A DNA stretch of 64,000 bases from Cycas panzhihuaensis (lineage: Eukaryota > Cycadophyta). The DNA lies in contig CM041465.1 of the NCBI GenBank assembly GCA_023213395.1, forward strand, positions 245,403,741-245,467,740. The letters run 5' to 3'. The number at the start of each line of letters is the position of its first letter. The first letter of the stretch is position 1. The translations under genes and the position numbers were made by a program. Below the pieces are notes generated by a model. That model saw only the letters and a list, made by a program, of their open reading frames with translations, searched no databases and had not been told where the DNA came from. This document shows positions 1 to 9,529 of the stretch, piece after piece.

Positions 1-1770
1 TGTGATGAAATCCATAGAAATCTCTTCCCATTTTTGATGAGGGATATGCAAAGGTTGTAATAGACTTGGGCTTTTCACGCATTCACTCTTATTACACTGA
101 CATGTGTCGCATTTTGATACCATTTAGAGTATGTCTGCTTTCATTCCTTTCCAATTGAAGGAATTTCATATCTTTCGGTATGTTTTGTCTATCCCTTTGT
201 GTCTTGTTGTTGGTGCTGAGTGGGCTTCTTCTAATAGAGTCTCTTTTATGTTGGACATTGTTGGAATGAATATCTTCCCTTTTCACAGAATCATACCTCC
301 CTGCAAATCAAACTTTGATGTCTTCAGGTCCTATATATCTCCTAATCCTTTTTGTGAGAATGGGTGAGTCTTATATTCTTCGATTAGTTCTTGGGTCCAA
401 CTAGGGGTGGCCACTATTATTGCTTTGAGGGAAATTTCTCCATTGCTCTCCTCTGGTAATCTTGATAGAGTGTCTGCTATGACATTCTTTTTTCCCCTTT
501 TGTACTTGATACTAAAATCAAATGTTTGTAGCTTACTAACCCATTTCTACTGCTTGTCGGATAATGTTTTCTAGTTTAGGAACTATTTCAAGCTATTGTG
601 ATCTGTCTTGACCACAAATTTGTTTCCCAACAAATATTGGTGCCATTGTTGAATTGCATACATGATCACTAGCATTTCTTTATTGTATATTGATTTTAGC
701 TTCTCTCTATTATTCAACATTTTGCTTTCATATGCTATTGGTTGCTCTTTTTGTAATAGAATCACCCCAATTCTAAATCCTAAAGCATCACATTCTAAGA
801 TAAACGACTGGGAGAAATCCGGTATTGCTAAGATTGGTGTTTTGACCATTGTCTTTTTGAGTTCTTCCAAAGTGTCTTTTGCCAATGGGTTCCATCCAAA
901 TGCATCTTTTTTCGTAAGATCAATCAACAGAGATGCAATGTGTGCGTATCCCTTGATGAACTTCCGAAGAAATCTTGCTGCTCCTAAGAAGCTTCTTACC
1001 CCTATTACATTTTTTGATGTCGGCCAATTGACAATGGCTCGTGTCTTCTTCGGATCTATTTTGATGTCGTCTCTTGTGATAATATGTCTTAGGTATTCTA
1101 ACTCTTCTTTCGCAATTGAACATTTCTTCTTGTTTGCGTAGAGTTGTGTTTTTTCTAAGAATGGTAGAACTGTCCTTATATGATCTAGGTGCTCCTCCCA
1201 TGTTTTGCTATATATCAAAATATCATCAAAAAAGACTAGCACAAACTTTTGCAACAAAGGTTTGAATATTTAGTTCATGGTGCTTTGGAACGTTGTTAAA
1301 GCATTTATTAATCCAAAAGGTATAACTTTGAACTCAAATAGTCCTTCGTGGGTATGAAAAGCAGTCTTAAAAGCATCCTCTTAATGCATATCTGATAGTA
1401 CCCAGATTGGAGGTCAATTTTTGAGAAGTATTTTGCTCCATGCATTTCATCTAATAAATCATCTATCCGAGGAATAGGATAACAATTTTTTACTATTAAT
1501 TTATTTAGTCCTCGGTAATCAACGCACATTCTATACGATCCATCTTTTTTCAAATTTACCACTACTCGTGATGCGAATGGACTTGCATTATTTGCAATGA
1601 TCCCTTGGAGTAGGAGTTCCTGAGTGATGTTTTTGATTTCTTTTCTGAAATGATATGGGTGCCTATAGGGTCAGATGTTCATTGGAGCTACTCTCGGTAC
1701 TCACTCGATGGCATGTTCATAATTACGTTTTGGAGGGAGCCCTTGTGGCTCTTCAAATACTAGATTGTGT
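1..1770 (-). pseudogene. Gy-1 pol: RT, RNase H and integrase N-terminus (Ty3/gypsy)
   Basis: Read right to left, the minus strand gives an ordered Ty3/gypsy pol. The RT palm starts near 1562 (KKDGSYRMCVDYRGLN, then KIDLQSGYYQI) and the catalytic FFDDILIYS lies near 1230. RNase H follows (TDHNSL near 590, then ADTLSRLP near 440). The integrase zinc-binding region (EAH..P..RH.G, then C..C) runs from about 240 to 60, and QKWEEISMDFIT at the window edge begins the integrase core. The frame is broken by a frameshift near 1380, a stop near 1270 and several stops below 600, so it is not translatable as one polyprotein. Domain order gives the family firmly. The rest of integrase and the 3' LTR lie outside the window. 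Confidence 0.93.
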
Positions 1771-1784
1771 TCATCTATGATCTC

Positions 1785-2057
1785 CTATACTTCCAGTGGT
1801 ACATCTTCTATTGTTATCTTATAACATGTTAGTATGTACGTTGTTGGATTTTTCCCTAATATATTCTCCATCCAGTGTGATGATACCAACTGTACAGGTG
1901 GTGTGGAGGGTGCTTGTAATCTATACTTGCATCCCTTTTGATGAAAACACATGAATTGAGCCATGTAGTTGGTAGCTACATTCCCCAAGGTTTGTAACCA
2001 TTGAATGCCTAGAACTGCATCCACTCCTCCTATTGGCATAACAAACATGCACGTTGT
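1785..2057 (-). pseudogene. Gy-1 protease, C-terminal half (split by GPX-1)
   Basis: Minus-strand coding sequence continues the retropepsin of Gy-1: the flap and the segment around GGVDAVLGIQWLQTLG, characteristic of gypsy proteases that read VLG.QWL. The N-terminal half with the active-site DSGSTHNF lies at 9061-9240, on the other side of GPX-1. Joining 2057 to 9061 after removing GPX-1 and one copy of the GTTGT duplication restores one protease domain, so this is one gene cut by a transposition and not two genes. Confidence 0.85.
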
Positions 2058-2858
2058 TGTTGGCATTAAAATTGACTCAATGGCTGTGTGAGGACCAGAG
2101 GTAGGCCAGATAACCCGAGTTGTGCAGGTACGGACCGTACGGAGGTACGCACGCGGCAAATCGACAGAAAAACAAGCATTCTAGGTATGGCGGTGCGTGC
2201 AAACGGCACGCATGATGGAATGTACCGGTGGCAGCGGAACCAAGCGGCGATGCGCATGACTCGAGGACGGTGAAGACACAGGAGGTGCGGACATACGTCT
2301 GGACGTACGGACCCAAAGGAATAATTAATTAAGGACAAACAAAGTGATTAAGTGAAGAGGTACGCATAACTGAAGAGGTACGCATGATGAAGAGTACGGT
2401 TATGACAGATCATAACCCTTTAGCCAAAAAGGTACCAGGAGTACTTAAGGAGTACGCATGATTCACTGGTTAGGGTGAGAGCCGGATATCACGCAGTGCA
2501 AAGGTGCGAGGCGATGCATGACAGTCGATTGGAGCATGAATGTATGATAAGTACCATCTGGGTACGCATATGTAAGAAGGCGTATCTTTCTTTGGAATGC
2601 TCAGAATGCATTCCACCACGTAAATGAACTGTTGAATTAATAAAAGGAAGAGTTACGTGGAAATTGGTATATTCTTGGTGTGTAATGATGATTTCTTTCA
2701 AGTATGTATTGATTTACATCTTCGTGTACCATTCTGTGAATTATATATGGAATGTATGTGAATAACCATGTTGACAGTATCCTAAAACTAGACTATAGCG
2801 CTGTGTAACCTTGACAAGTGCACTGATTCCACAAGGGAGTGGAATCTATAAGTCAACA
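2058..2858 (+). repeat. GPX-1 5' LTR
   Basis: An 801-bp direct repeat matching 8248-9055, with TGTTG/CAACA ends. It is rich in GTACG, GTACGCA and GGTACGCATGA motifs on both strands (for example 2131-2160, 2360-2400, 2445-2460). The right part, from about 2600, is AT-rich and more conserved with the other LTR. A polymerase II promoter is expected here from the family, but no single TATA box can be assigned with confidence. Confidence 0.93.
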
Positions 2859-2995
2859 TTGGTTCCGCTGCCTCGTCCGCTGAGGAGGACAGGCCTAGGG
2901 GTTTCAAAGGAAAAAGAATGTGTAAAGGGCAGAGGACCCTGGCTGCCGTCGTGATGGCGGGCTGTAACTAAGCCACCGGCAGCCTGGGACCTTCA
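2859..2995 (+). other. GPX-1 leader with primer-binding site region
   Basis: The sequence directly after the 5' LTR starts TTGGTTCCGCTGCCT, so a primer-binding site starting TGG is likely. The equivalent position in GPX-3 (minus strand, just left of 40949) reads TTGGTTCTGTTGCCT, which supports it. It does not match initiator tRNA-Met, the primer used by the copia elements here, and the primer tRNA was not assigned. The rest of the leader holds GGACAGGCCTAGG and a tract that leads to the gag start. Confidence 0.6.
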
Positions 2996-4187
2996 ATGCC
3001 ACCTAAGAGGCCTTCAAGGTCGGAAGAGCCCCAGAAGGATACTTCACCCAAGGAAAAGGAGACTAGTAGACAAAGGGCACTAAGATGGTCAAAAGAAGCA
3101 AAACTCAGAAGGGCGAGGAGATTATGTTCGCAAAACAACGAGACTAAGGGACAGTCCGTTGAAGGATCTGAGGCAAGTGGAGCCCAGACACCTCAGGAAG
3201 AGGAAACCCATGGCGAACGCATGATATTGACACCAGCCCCTATCAGAGATGATTTGTTTAGCCCGGAGATTGAAGGGAAGCCAAAAGTGGATGAAAAACA
3301 TAAAGAAATCCTAACAGAGGGAAGTATACTAGCGGAGGACAGTCCGAAGGACCTAGGTGACAGTGATAAGAAGGCAGAGGAAGGTCCCTCGGCATATTGG
3401 GAAAACAAACTAATGAGACAGCTTTTTGAAGATTCGACAGAAAGGGGTTACGATCAATCTTACATTACGGTAACACCATTGACTATACAAGTTCCAGGTG
3501 TAGTGGAACCTATACACATAAAAACTCCATTTAAAAATCCGCTCTTTGGGAAAGAGAGTATGCAGTAGTTACTCCCGGCATCCCCAAAGGACGGAGGAGG
3601 AAAGATCACCATCGGTGGGGGCAGTTGCAATCTCCCAAAATGGACGATTATAGAGACTTTGGGAAACTAATCTTTAATGATACTTGACGCAGAGCATGTG
3701 TATCTATTTGAACCTCATTGATGTCAAAAGATTACAGACGAAGATGAAATTAAAGCACGCTCATCAGACGTTGAGAGGAGTACCCTTGGCTTGGTATAAG
3801 GAAACAAACAAGAATGAGCCATGGGTAAAGATTAAGAAAGCGTTTGAGGAAAGATTTCAAAAGTTTCGCGATATGAAATCGAAATCGCCGCGAGAGATCG
3901 AGCGGTGGGAGAATCCGTCTAACTTACATTAGCCGAATGAAGATTATTGCGTGAGCATGATCAATGAAACGATCACGGATCATAATATGAAGAATTATTT
4001 CGTAAGAGGACTGAATGAGAAGTTGCGAGCCATGATGCATGCTCATCCGTTAAAGTCATTCAAGAATGCTCAGGATCTGGCATTAGATTTTGAGATGGAA
4101 ATGGATGCCCAAGCGGAGGACAAGATTCCTTCTTTGTTAAGATTACAAGATGAGATTAGAGAATTAAAGCGTAACCAAGATAATTGA
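2996..4187 (+). pseudogene. GPX-1 gag (matrix/capsid part), frameshifted
   Basis: The gag start is taken at ATG 2996 (MPPKRPSRSEE), because GPX-3 starts with almost the same MPPKRPSKAEE after an equivalent leader. Residues 1-50 are very basic (RQRALRWSKEAKLRRARRL); residues 60-140 are acidic and polar. After a stop at 3566-3568 the frame shifts, and the gag core follows: KMDDYRDFGKLIFNDT near 3645, LRGVPLAWYKE near 3775, and KNYFVRGLNEKLRAMMHAHP near 3990-4050. This order matches retrotransposon gag. At least three frame breaks (near 3568, 3684 and 3932) make it inactive. GPX-3, GPX-4 and GPX-5 carry related segments. Confidence 0.85.
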
Positions 4188-4247
4188 CCCTTCTGCCAGG
4201 TAGGGGTAGCAGAAGAGGAATCAGAACTGGAAGCACTAAGAAAAGAG

Positions 4248-4740
4248 GTGGCAAGATTGAAAATCAGAAATAACCGGGACGAAGAAGAGATGCCCAAGAA
4301 GAAAGAGCACACTGGAAGGGTAACCAAGTGGTGCCATATCTGTGAGGAAAACTCACATACCACCCGGGAATGTGAGTTGAATTTAAAAACCAGTGCGACG
4401 CACCAACAGGAAAAGTGGTGCCACATATGTGAGGCTGACACACACACAACCAAGGATTGTTTCTACAATTCCAGGGGAAAAGCATTCAGAGGTCGAGGTC
4501 GAGGTCGAGGTCGGGGAAGAGGCAACCCACCTCGGAATGTGTATACAACGAGGGGCGCACCAGAACCCTCGAGGAAAAAACAACCGATGGGGAGATGCCT
4601 CATCATCTGATTCGCACCTTGGAAGTCCGAATGCCCGATGAAGCAAGAATACGAGCAGGCCGTTCAGAGTCGATGCCTAAGCGACCACAAAACAGAAGAT
4701 TGCAAGGGTAAAGCAAAAGCAACTAACCTAATGACAATCG
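4248..4740 (+). pseudogene. GPX-1 gag nucleocapsid: zinc-knuckle cluster
   Basis: After a helical charged stretch come two clean CCHC knuckles, WCHICEENSHTTREC (about 4330-4375) and WCHICEADTHTTKDC (about 4415-4460). An Arg-Gly repeat (GRGRGRGRGRG, about 4490-4530) follows, then two degraded knuckles, near 4590-4640 and 4670-4710. In GPX-3 the third and fourth are intact (CLICLQFGHWKSEC and CNNCGPSEHRTKDC), so the ancestral protein had four. Zinc knuckles of this type bind RNA during packaging. Four in one gag is more than the usual one or two in plant gypsy elements. Confidence 0.85.
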
Positions 4741-4791
4741 TGCCAGAAACTAAGAATGTGAAACTACAGAACAAACAGAAAGAGAAATTGG

Positions 4792-5520
4792 ATGAAGGAT
4801 ATCCAAACCCCCAATGAAATGGATCGGTACAAACAAGCGAAACAAGTGTTAGATGGTTTAGTTCGGGAAGAGAATATACTACCGATGGGTAAACCGGAAA
4901 CAAAAAATGTTTATGTTCGGAAAAATAAACAAAAAGAGCAAGAAAAACTACCGGAAGAATTCACGACAAAACCCCAAATGGTGCAAATGGAAGAGTTGTT
5001 TAAAGGATTACCAGCAGAAGATATTCCCAGAATGTTGCTATTGATGGAAAATCTAGTGAAACAGTTGCAGTTAACTATCCCTCTGTCTCAAGTTATTGAT
5101 TGGATCAAAGGAGGAGTATTACAGAAGGGAATTACCAAAAATTTGAAACAAGTTATACCATCATTCGACATGGATCCAATGGTAACCATGTCAGTATTGG
5201 GAGAAACATTCCCACGAGTAATTGTGGATGGAGGCGCAGCAGTAAATGTGTTACCAGCTGCAACATGGCGTAGATTGGGAAGCCCGAAGTTGGAAGCAGC
5301 GACTTATTCGCTGAAATTGGCTAATGAACTATTGGTACGACCCATGGAAAAACTGGCCAACACCAAGGTGGATGTGGCAGGAATTGTCGTAAAGATCGAT
5401 TTTACGATTGTGGAAACGGAGAAAGGTGCAACTCCTATCCGACTTTATTGGGAGACCATGGCTATACAAAACCCAATGTCTCCAAAGTTGGAAAGACGTA
5501 ACCTTCACCTTGTCAGATGA
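4792..5520 (+). pseudogene. GPX-1 retropepsin-like aspartic protease
   Basis: An open frame of 242 codons. Residues 1-110 are a linker conserved in GPX-3 and GPX-4 (VQMEELFKGLP, then LMENLVKQLQLTIPLSQVI). The protease domain has its active site VIVDGGAAVNVLP with the catalytic Asp at about 5227; DGG instead of DSG/DTG occurs in some plant gypsy proteases. LANELLVRPMEKL follows as the flap region. The final LYWE corresponds to YPALLGDLGY of GPX-3, where the frame is lost near 5440. The role would be gag and polyprotein cleavage. In an autonomous gypsy, RT would follow; here it does not. Confidence 0.83.
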
Positions 5521-6238
5521 AGGGAATGAAGTAGTATTACCGATGTTGGGGAAGAATTCCATTGAAGTGATACCTGACAATGGATCAAGTACAACCGTTG
5601 TAAGGGAAGCAACAACTTCTTCATGTGACAAAGAAAACCTCTATCATATTTGCGGAGAAGCCTCAAAGAATGACCCATTACGTAAAGAAGAACCGACCTA
5701 TTTTGGAGAAATTTACAATTCTTCAGATGATGAAAACGAGATGAGATTTGTGGACTATTCGCTACGGGACGATTATGAAGTCAACCCCTCATCCTATAGA
5801 TGTAACCTACTTTCTCGAAATGTGACCGAAATAGTTGCCACTCCAGAAGATAGAAATCATGGAGAATATGTGAAGCCCTTTCATGAAGAACCACTATGTG
5901 GAATTTCCCATTCGAGACATTGTAGAGAACATTGGTTAGGAGAAGACCAATTAAGGGATCATAAGAAGAAATCGACAAAGCATACCACACCAAGGAAAAG
6001 GCGGAAAAGGACAAGGCACGACCGCCACGACAAGACATCGCATTTCAAGAAGGGTGATTGAGTATGGCGATTCGACAACAAATCCCAAACAACCCAAGGA
6101 GAATTGAAGATGCATTGGAAAGGCCCATATATGATTGAGAAGGTGTACCAGAATGGCACTATCGAGTTGAAAAAACTATCAGGCCAGCTATTACCTGAAA
6201 TGGTCAAGGGTAGTAAACTGAAACCCTATATCAACTAG
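5521..6238 (+). pseudogene. GPX-1 linker and integrase C-terminal tail
   Basis: After the protease the frame of 5408-6061 continues with an acidic linker (YFGEIYNSSDDENEMRFVDY, about 5697-5760) and GISHSRHCREHWL near 5900. Next is a basic segment, then FKKGD.VWRFDNK, and after an in-frame stop at 6059-6061 LKMHWKGPYMIEKVYQNGTI and VKGSKLKPYIN ending at TAG 6236-6238. The last 70 residues match the tail downstream of the integrase core in gypsy elements (a GD.V..., WxGPY.I..V..NG pattern). RT, RNase H, the integrase zinc finger and the DDE core are all missing between protease and tail. GPX-3 shows the same junction, so the loss is inherited and not local. Confidence 0.85.
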
Positions 6239-6925
6239 GGTGGAGCAACTTACCAGTCGAATCAGTTGGTTGTACCATAGCGTGTTGCATGAAGTTGAGG
6301 CAAAATTGAATTGCCTTGATACCGGAACGTGATTCAGTTCGGTATGGATATAAAAATTAAAAAAAAAAAATTGGAAAAAAATAAAAAATAACCGTAACTC
6401 ATTTCTGATATAAGCAACAGCAGCATAATCTGAGAAAATCAGAGGGAAACTCGGTGACATACAAGCGAATTACGATTATGCGTCTGGAGCAGTGCGTTAC
6501 TGTGCATGCACGCTTGGGACTGATAAAAGTAAAAAATACACTATACGTACCAAAGGAATTCACTAAAGTACGCATAGTGGAAAAAGTGACCCCGAATTAT
6601 ACTATACGTACCTGAAAAGTACGCGGACAGGTACGCATAGTAGAAATAACTTTAAGTGGCTCAATTACATTTTACGTGCACGAAAAGTACGTGGCAGTCG
6701 CATACGTGAGCGTAAACTCAAAATTATACATTATACGTACCAACAACGTACGTAATCGAGTACGCACTGTGTAAAAGATACTTAAGTGACTATTTGCGTT
6801 ATACGTACCAAAGGAAGTACGCAATCGAGTACGCATAATAGAAGTCTTTAACATTATACGTACCAAGGGCACGTATAAGACAAAAAACACAAAACGACAA
6901 ATCATTACGCACTGCGAACATTCCG
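6239..6925 (+). repeat. GPX-1 GTACG-rich imperfect repeat tract
   Basis: A non-coding stretch between the integrase tail and ORF-X. From about 6535 to 6870 a unit of roughly 55-70 bp recurs about six times. Its signature is TATACGTACC followed by GTACGCA (near 6539, 6600, 6670, 6728, 6800 and 6856). The half-sites are partly complementary, so each unit can form a small hairpin. The LTRs carry the same GTACGCA motif. Left of the array is an A-rich stretch (6350-6390). The equivalent place in GPX-2 (21947-22330) has an AT-rich tract and only vestiges of the motif. Confidence 0.7.
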
Positions 6926-8154
6926 TGCAGACGCAGAGCGGAACGGACCACGGTACGCAAGGGTTTGCTCTGCACGCATCACGCGATGGCCAAAGCGGTG
7001 AAAGCGGCAAGCGTTCCTCGGAGTGCGTGCGGTTCTCTGCCAGACGCTTTAGGTTTTCTTTCTTACCTCCGGAAATCCACGACCATGATGAGGACTCGGC
7101 GGTGCCAAGAGGCATACATTCCCAAGTCAAACAGACCTCCAAACCCTACCAAAGACATTCCGCATAAAGATTAAGCGAGGCGGTGGAAGGATTACATTTT
7201 TTGCAATCCTATGTATTATGACCCGGAGTTGATGGACCAAATCTCGATGGCCACGAAAGCAAAGCGGCAAAGAAAGCCAAATTGGACGCAGATATAGTCC
7301 ATACCATTACTGGACTTCCCAAGGAAGGAGAGGTTCCATTGGGAACAAAAAGATCAGAGGTCGACTGGGAAATGTGGATGAGGGAGTTATGCCATCCTAA
7401 CACCCAAATAATGTCCGACGGAATCAGGGTAGCCGACATTATGGACAACAAACCGATGGGTGGCCAAGGTGATTAATTCGTGTTTTTATCAAAAAGGAAA
7501 TATACCTACATCCAGGGAGGTATGATGCAGGTACTCTTAAAAATTCGGGATGGAGAAAGAATGAACTGGTCCGAATTTTTATCAGAGAATATGAGGCAAC
7601 AGCTACAGGAAATCCGGACACAACCCTTCCGCCATCCTTCATTGCTTTTGGCAATTTTATTTTACCAGTGTCCGGAGTTCAATTAACCAGAACCACTATT
7701 TCTCCTCGGGAACCAATCATTAAACAGTGGGTAGCAGAGTTCCCAGACACGACAACCAGCATGGAAGCTAAACGGAGAGTTCAGAAGCAAATGCGAAGGT
7801 ACTTACACGGTTACAAAACCCCGGTACACTGTTCCTCACAGACAAAGCAAGGCATCCATCGACGTGGGAAGAGGAAGAACGGAGAGGAGGTAACAGAAGA
7901 CGAGGAGGAGGCGAGGCATCACAGGAAGAATGGGAAGACTTCCCAACGGCAGAGGTGGGAGAGCCCTCAGCACCTCCTACACCGCAGACAAAGCAGGTCC
8001 AATTATTCAAATGATCCAGGATATGGAGGCAGGGTACAAAGCAGAGATAGCGGCCCTTCAGGAGAAAATAAAGGAGAAGGATGCCATTATTGCTACCACG
8101 ATACGTATAAATGAAGAAATTTTGGGAGGACCAAGGCGGTGGGAGCCGCCTTGA
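6926..8154 (+). pseudogene. GPX-1 ORF-X: downstream accessory coding region
   Basis: Not recognised as a standard pol or gag domain. In pieces it reads WKDYIFCNPMYYDPELM (7184-7234), VDWEMWMRELCHP (about 7360-7400), YIQGGMMQVLLKIRDG (about 7507-7555), NWSEFLSENMRQQ (about 7567-7605), PFRHPSLLLAIL (about 7627-7662), a basic stretch, and a terminal helix IIQMIQDMEAGYKAEIAALQ... INEEIL (about 8004-8127). GPX-2 encodes the same order of segments (22640-23638), so it was once a real protein. Stops and frameshifts (7172-7174, about 7290, 7474-7476) inactivate it. The place after integrase recalls the extra ORF of Athila-type gypsy elements or an uncharacterised plant-transposon domain; both are inference. 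Confidence 0.6.
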
Positions 8155-8247
8155 GACAGAGTGGGGGAGGGATAACCCGAAATTTTGATTTTTTTGGAGT
8201 TTTGTTGAGCAAGGATGCTCAAACCCATAATCATGACCCGGGATAGA
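8155..8247 (+). promoter_or_regulatory. GPX-1 3' purine tract and LTR-proximal GGGATAGA
   Basis: A purine tract (GAGACAGAGTGGGGGAGGGA) lies around 8153-8172, about 75 bp before the 3' LTR, with the octamer GGGATAGA at 8240-8247 touching the LTR. Plus-strand priming is expected right at the LTR edge, so the octamer is the better candidate. GPX-2 has GGGGTAGA and GPX-3 GGGATAGA in the same place. Confidence 0.55.
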
Positions 8248-9055
8248 TGTTGGCATTAAAATTGACTCAATGGTCAGTGTGAGGACCCGGTAGGCCGGAT
8301 AACCCGAGTTGTGCAGTGCGGACCCGTGCGGAGGTACGCACGAGGCAAATCAACGAAAAAACAAGCATTCAGGTGCGTATGGCATGCGTGCCGGGCAGGT
8401 ACGCATGACAGAACGTACCGGCGTAACGGAACCAAGCGGCGTGATGCATGACTCGAGACCGGTGAAGACCGGGAGGTGCGGACATACATACGGACGTCAC
8501 GGACCCAAGGAATAATTAATTAAGGACAAACAAAGTGATTAAGTGAAGAGATCGCATAACTAAAGAGGTACGCATGATCGAAGAATGCGGTTATGACAGT
8601 CATAACCCTTGACCAAAAGGTACCAACAGAGTACTTAAGGAGGTACGCATGATTCACTGGTTAGGGTGAGAGCCGGATATCACGCAGATGCATAAAGGTG
8701 CGAGGAGACAATACGCATGATTGGAGCATGAATGTATGATAAGTACCATCACAGTGCATATGTATATGAAGGATGTCATCTTCTTTGGAATGCTCAGAAT
8801 GCATTCCACCCACAATGTAAATGAACTGCTGAATTAATAAAAGGAAGAGTTACGTGGAAATTGGTATATTCTTGGTGTGTAATGATGATTTCTTTGAAGT
8901 ATGTATTGATTTACGTACTCATGTACCATTACATGAATTATATATGGAATGTATGTGAATAACCATGTTGACAGTGTCCTAAAACTAGACTATAGCGCTG
9001 TGTAACCTTGACAACTGCACTGATTCCACAAGGGAGTGGAATCTATAAGTCAACA
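8248..9055 (+). repeat. GPX-1 3' LTR
   Basis: 808 bp, paired with 2058-2858. It ends in CAACA at 9051-9055 and is followed by the target duplicate GTTGT (9056-9060), after which Gy-1 protease sequence resumes. It differs from the 5' LTR by many substitutions, often at CG dinucleotides, as expected after long methylation. Confidence 0.93.
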
Positions 9056-9060
9056 GTTGT

Positions 9061-9520
9061 TACTGCAATATCCTCCAGAAGGCGTTGTTTTTCCATTTGC
9101 GATGGAAACTTGAAAAGTATTTAATGACTGTATTGTTCATCCCAATTTCTCTGTTGTGGCCTTGTTGATGAAATTATGTGTGCTGCCACTGTCCACTAGA
9201 ATTGACATTGGGGCTCCCTTGATCATCCTTTGAAATCTAAGGGTTTGAGGAGTGATGTGTTGCCTGGTAATAGCTTGTAAGGAGATTTGTGCATTTTTCG
9301 TATCTACTTCTAGAAGTTCATCTATCTCGGCTTCTTCTTTTTGATTTTGCTCATCCCCTTCTTCTTTTGGGATTTCCACATTCTCGTTGTTAATCATAAA
9401 CACCTTCTTTGACGGACATTGGTGCTCTCTATTCCATTTCCTGCCACATTTAAAGCACGTTACCTTTTTGAGGTGTTCCTCTTTTGTTGTTCTGCTACTT
9501 TTAGTTACGCTTTTTACCAC
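9061..9520 (-). pseudogene. Gy-1 gag C-terminus (CCHC) and protease N-terminal half
   Basis: Minus strand, 127 codons open (9520 to 9137), then on to the insertion point. A zinc knuckle CFKCGRKWNREHQC lies near 9460-9420, an acidic linker (EEGDEQNQKEEAEIDELLEV) near 9360-9300, and the protease begins with RFQRMIKGAPMSILVDSGSTHNFIN near 9235-9160. DSG is the canonical retropepsin active site, which separates this element from the DGG-type GPX protease. The other half of the protease is at 1785-2057. Confidence 0.9.
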
Positions 9521-9529
9521 AAATGGAGG

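Larger units (their letters stand above)
2058..9055 (+). mobile_element. GPX-1: non-autonomous Ty3/gypsy element, both LTRs present
   Basis: A 6,998-bp element with two similar LTRs (801 and 808 bp) that start TGTTG and end CAACA. It is flanked by the 5-bp target duplication GTTGT (2053-2057 and 9056-9060) and sits inside the protease of Gy-1. Inside are a leader, gag with zinc knuckles, a DGG-type retropepsin, a short linker, the C-terminal tail of integrase, a GTACG-rich repeat tract and a downstream open region (ORF-X). No RT, RNase H or integrase catalytic core is present, so it must have moved using another element's enzymes. Reading frames are interrupted, and the two LTRs differ at many positions, so the insertion is not recent. 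Confidence 0.93.

Noticed and set aside
662-1141. Plus-strand ORF of 159 codons
   Set aside because: Exact antisense of the Gy-1 RT and RNase H region; its composition is Phe/Leu/Ser-rich as expected of a shadow.
7175-8154. ORF-X as a retroviral envelope protein
   Set aside because: No signal peptide, no clear transmembrane pair and no cleavage site in the conserved part; only the position after pol is suggestive.
7768-8256. Minus-strand ORF of 162 codons in GPX-1
   Set aside because: Antisense to the ORF-X C-terminus; no similarity and not preserved in GPX-2 or GPX-3.
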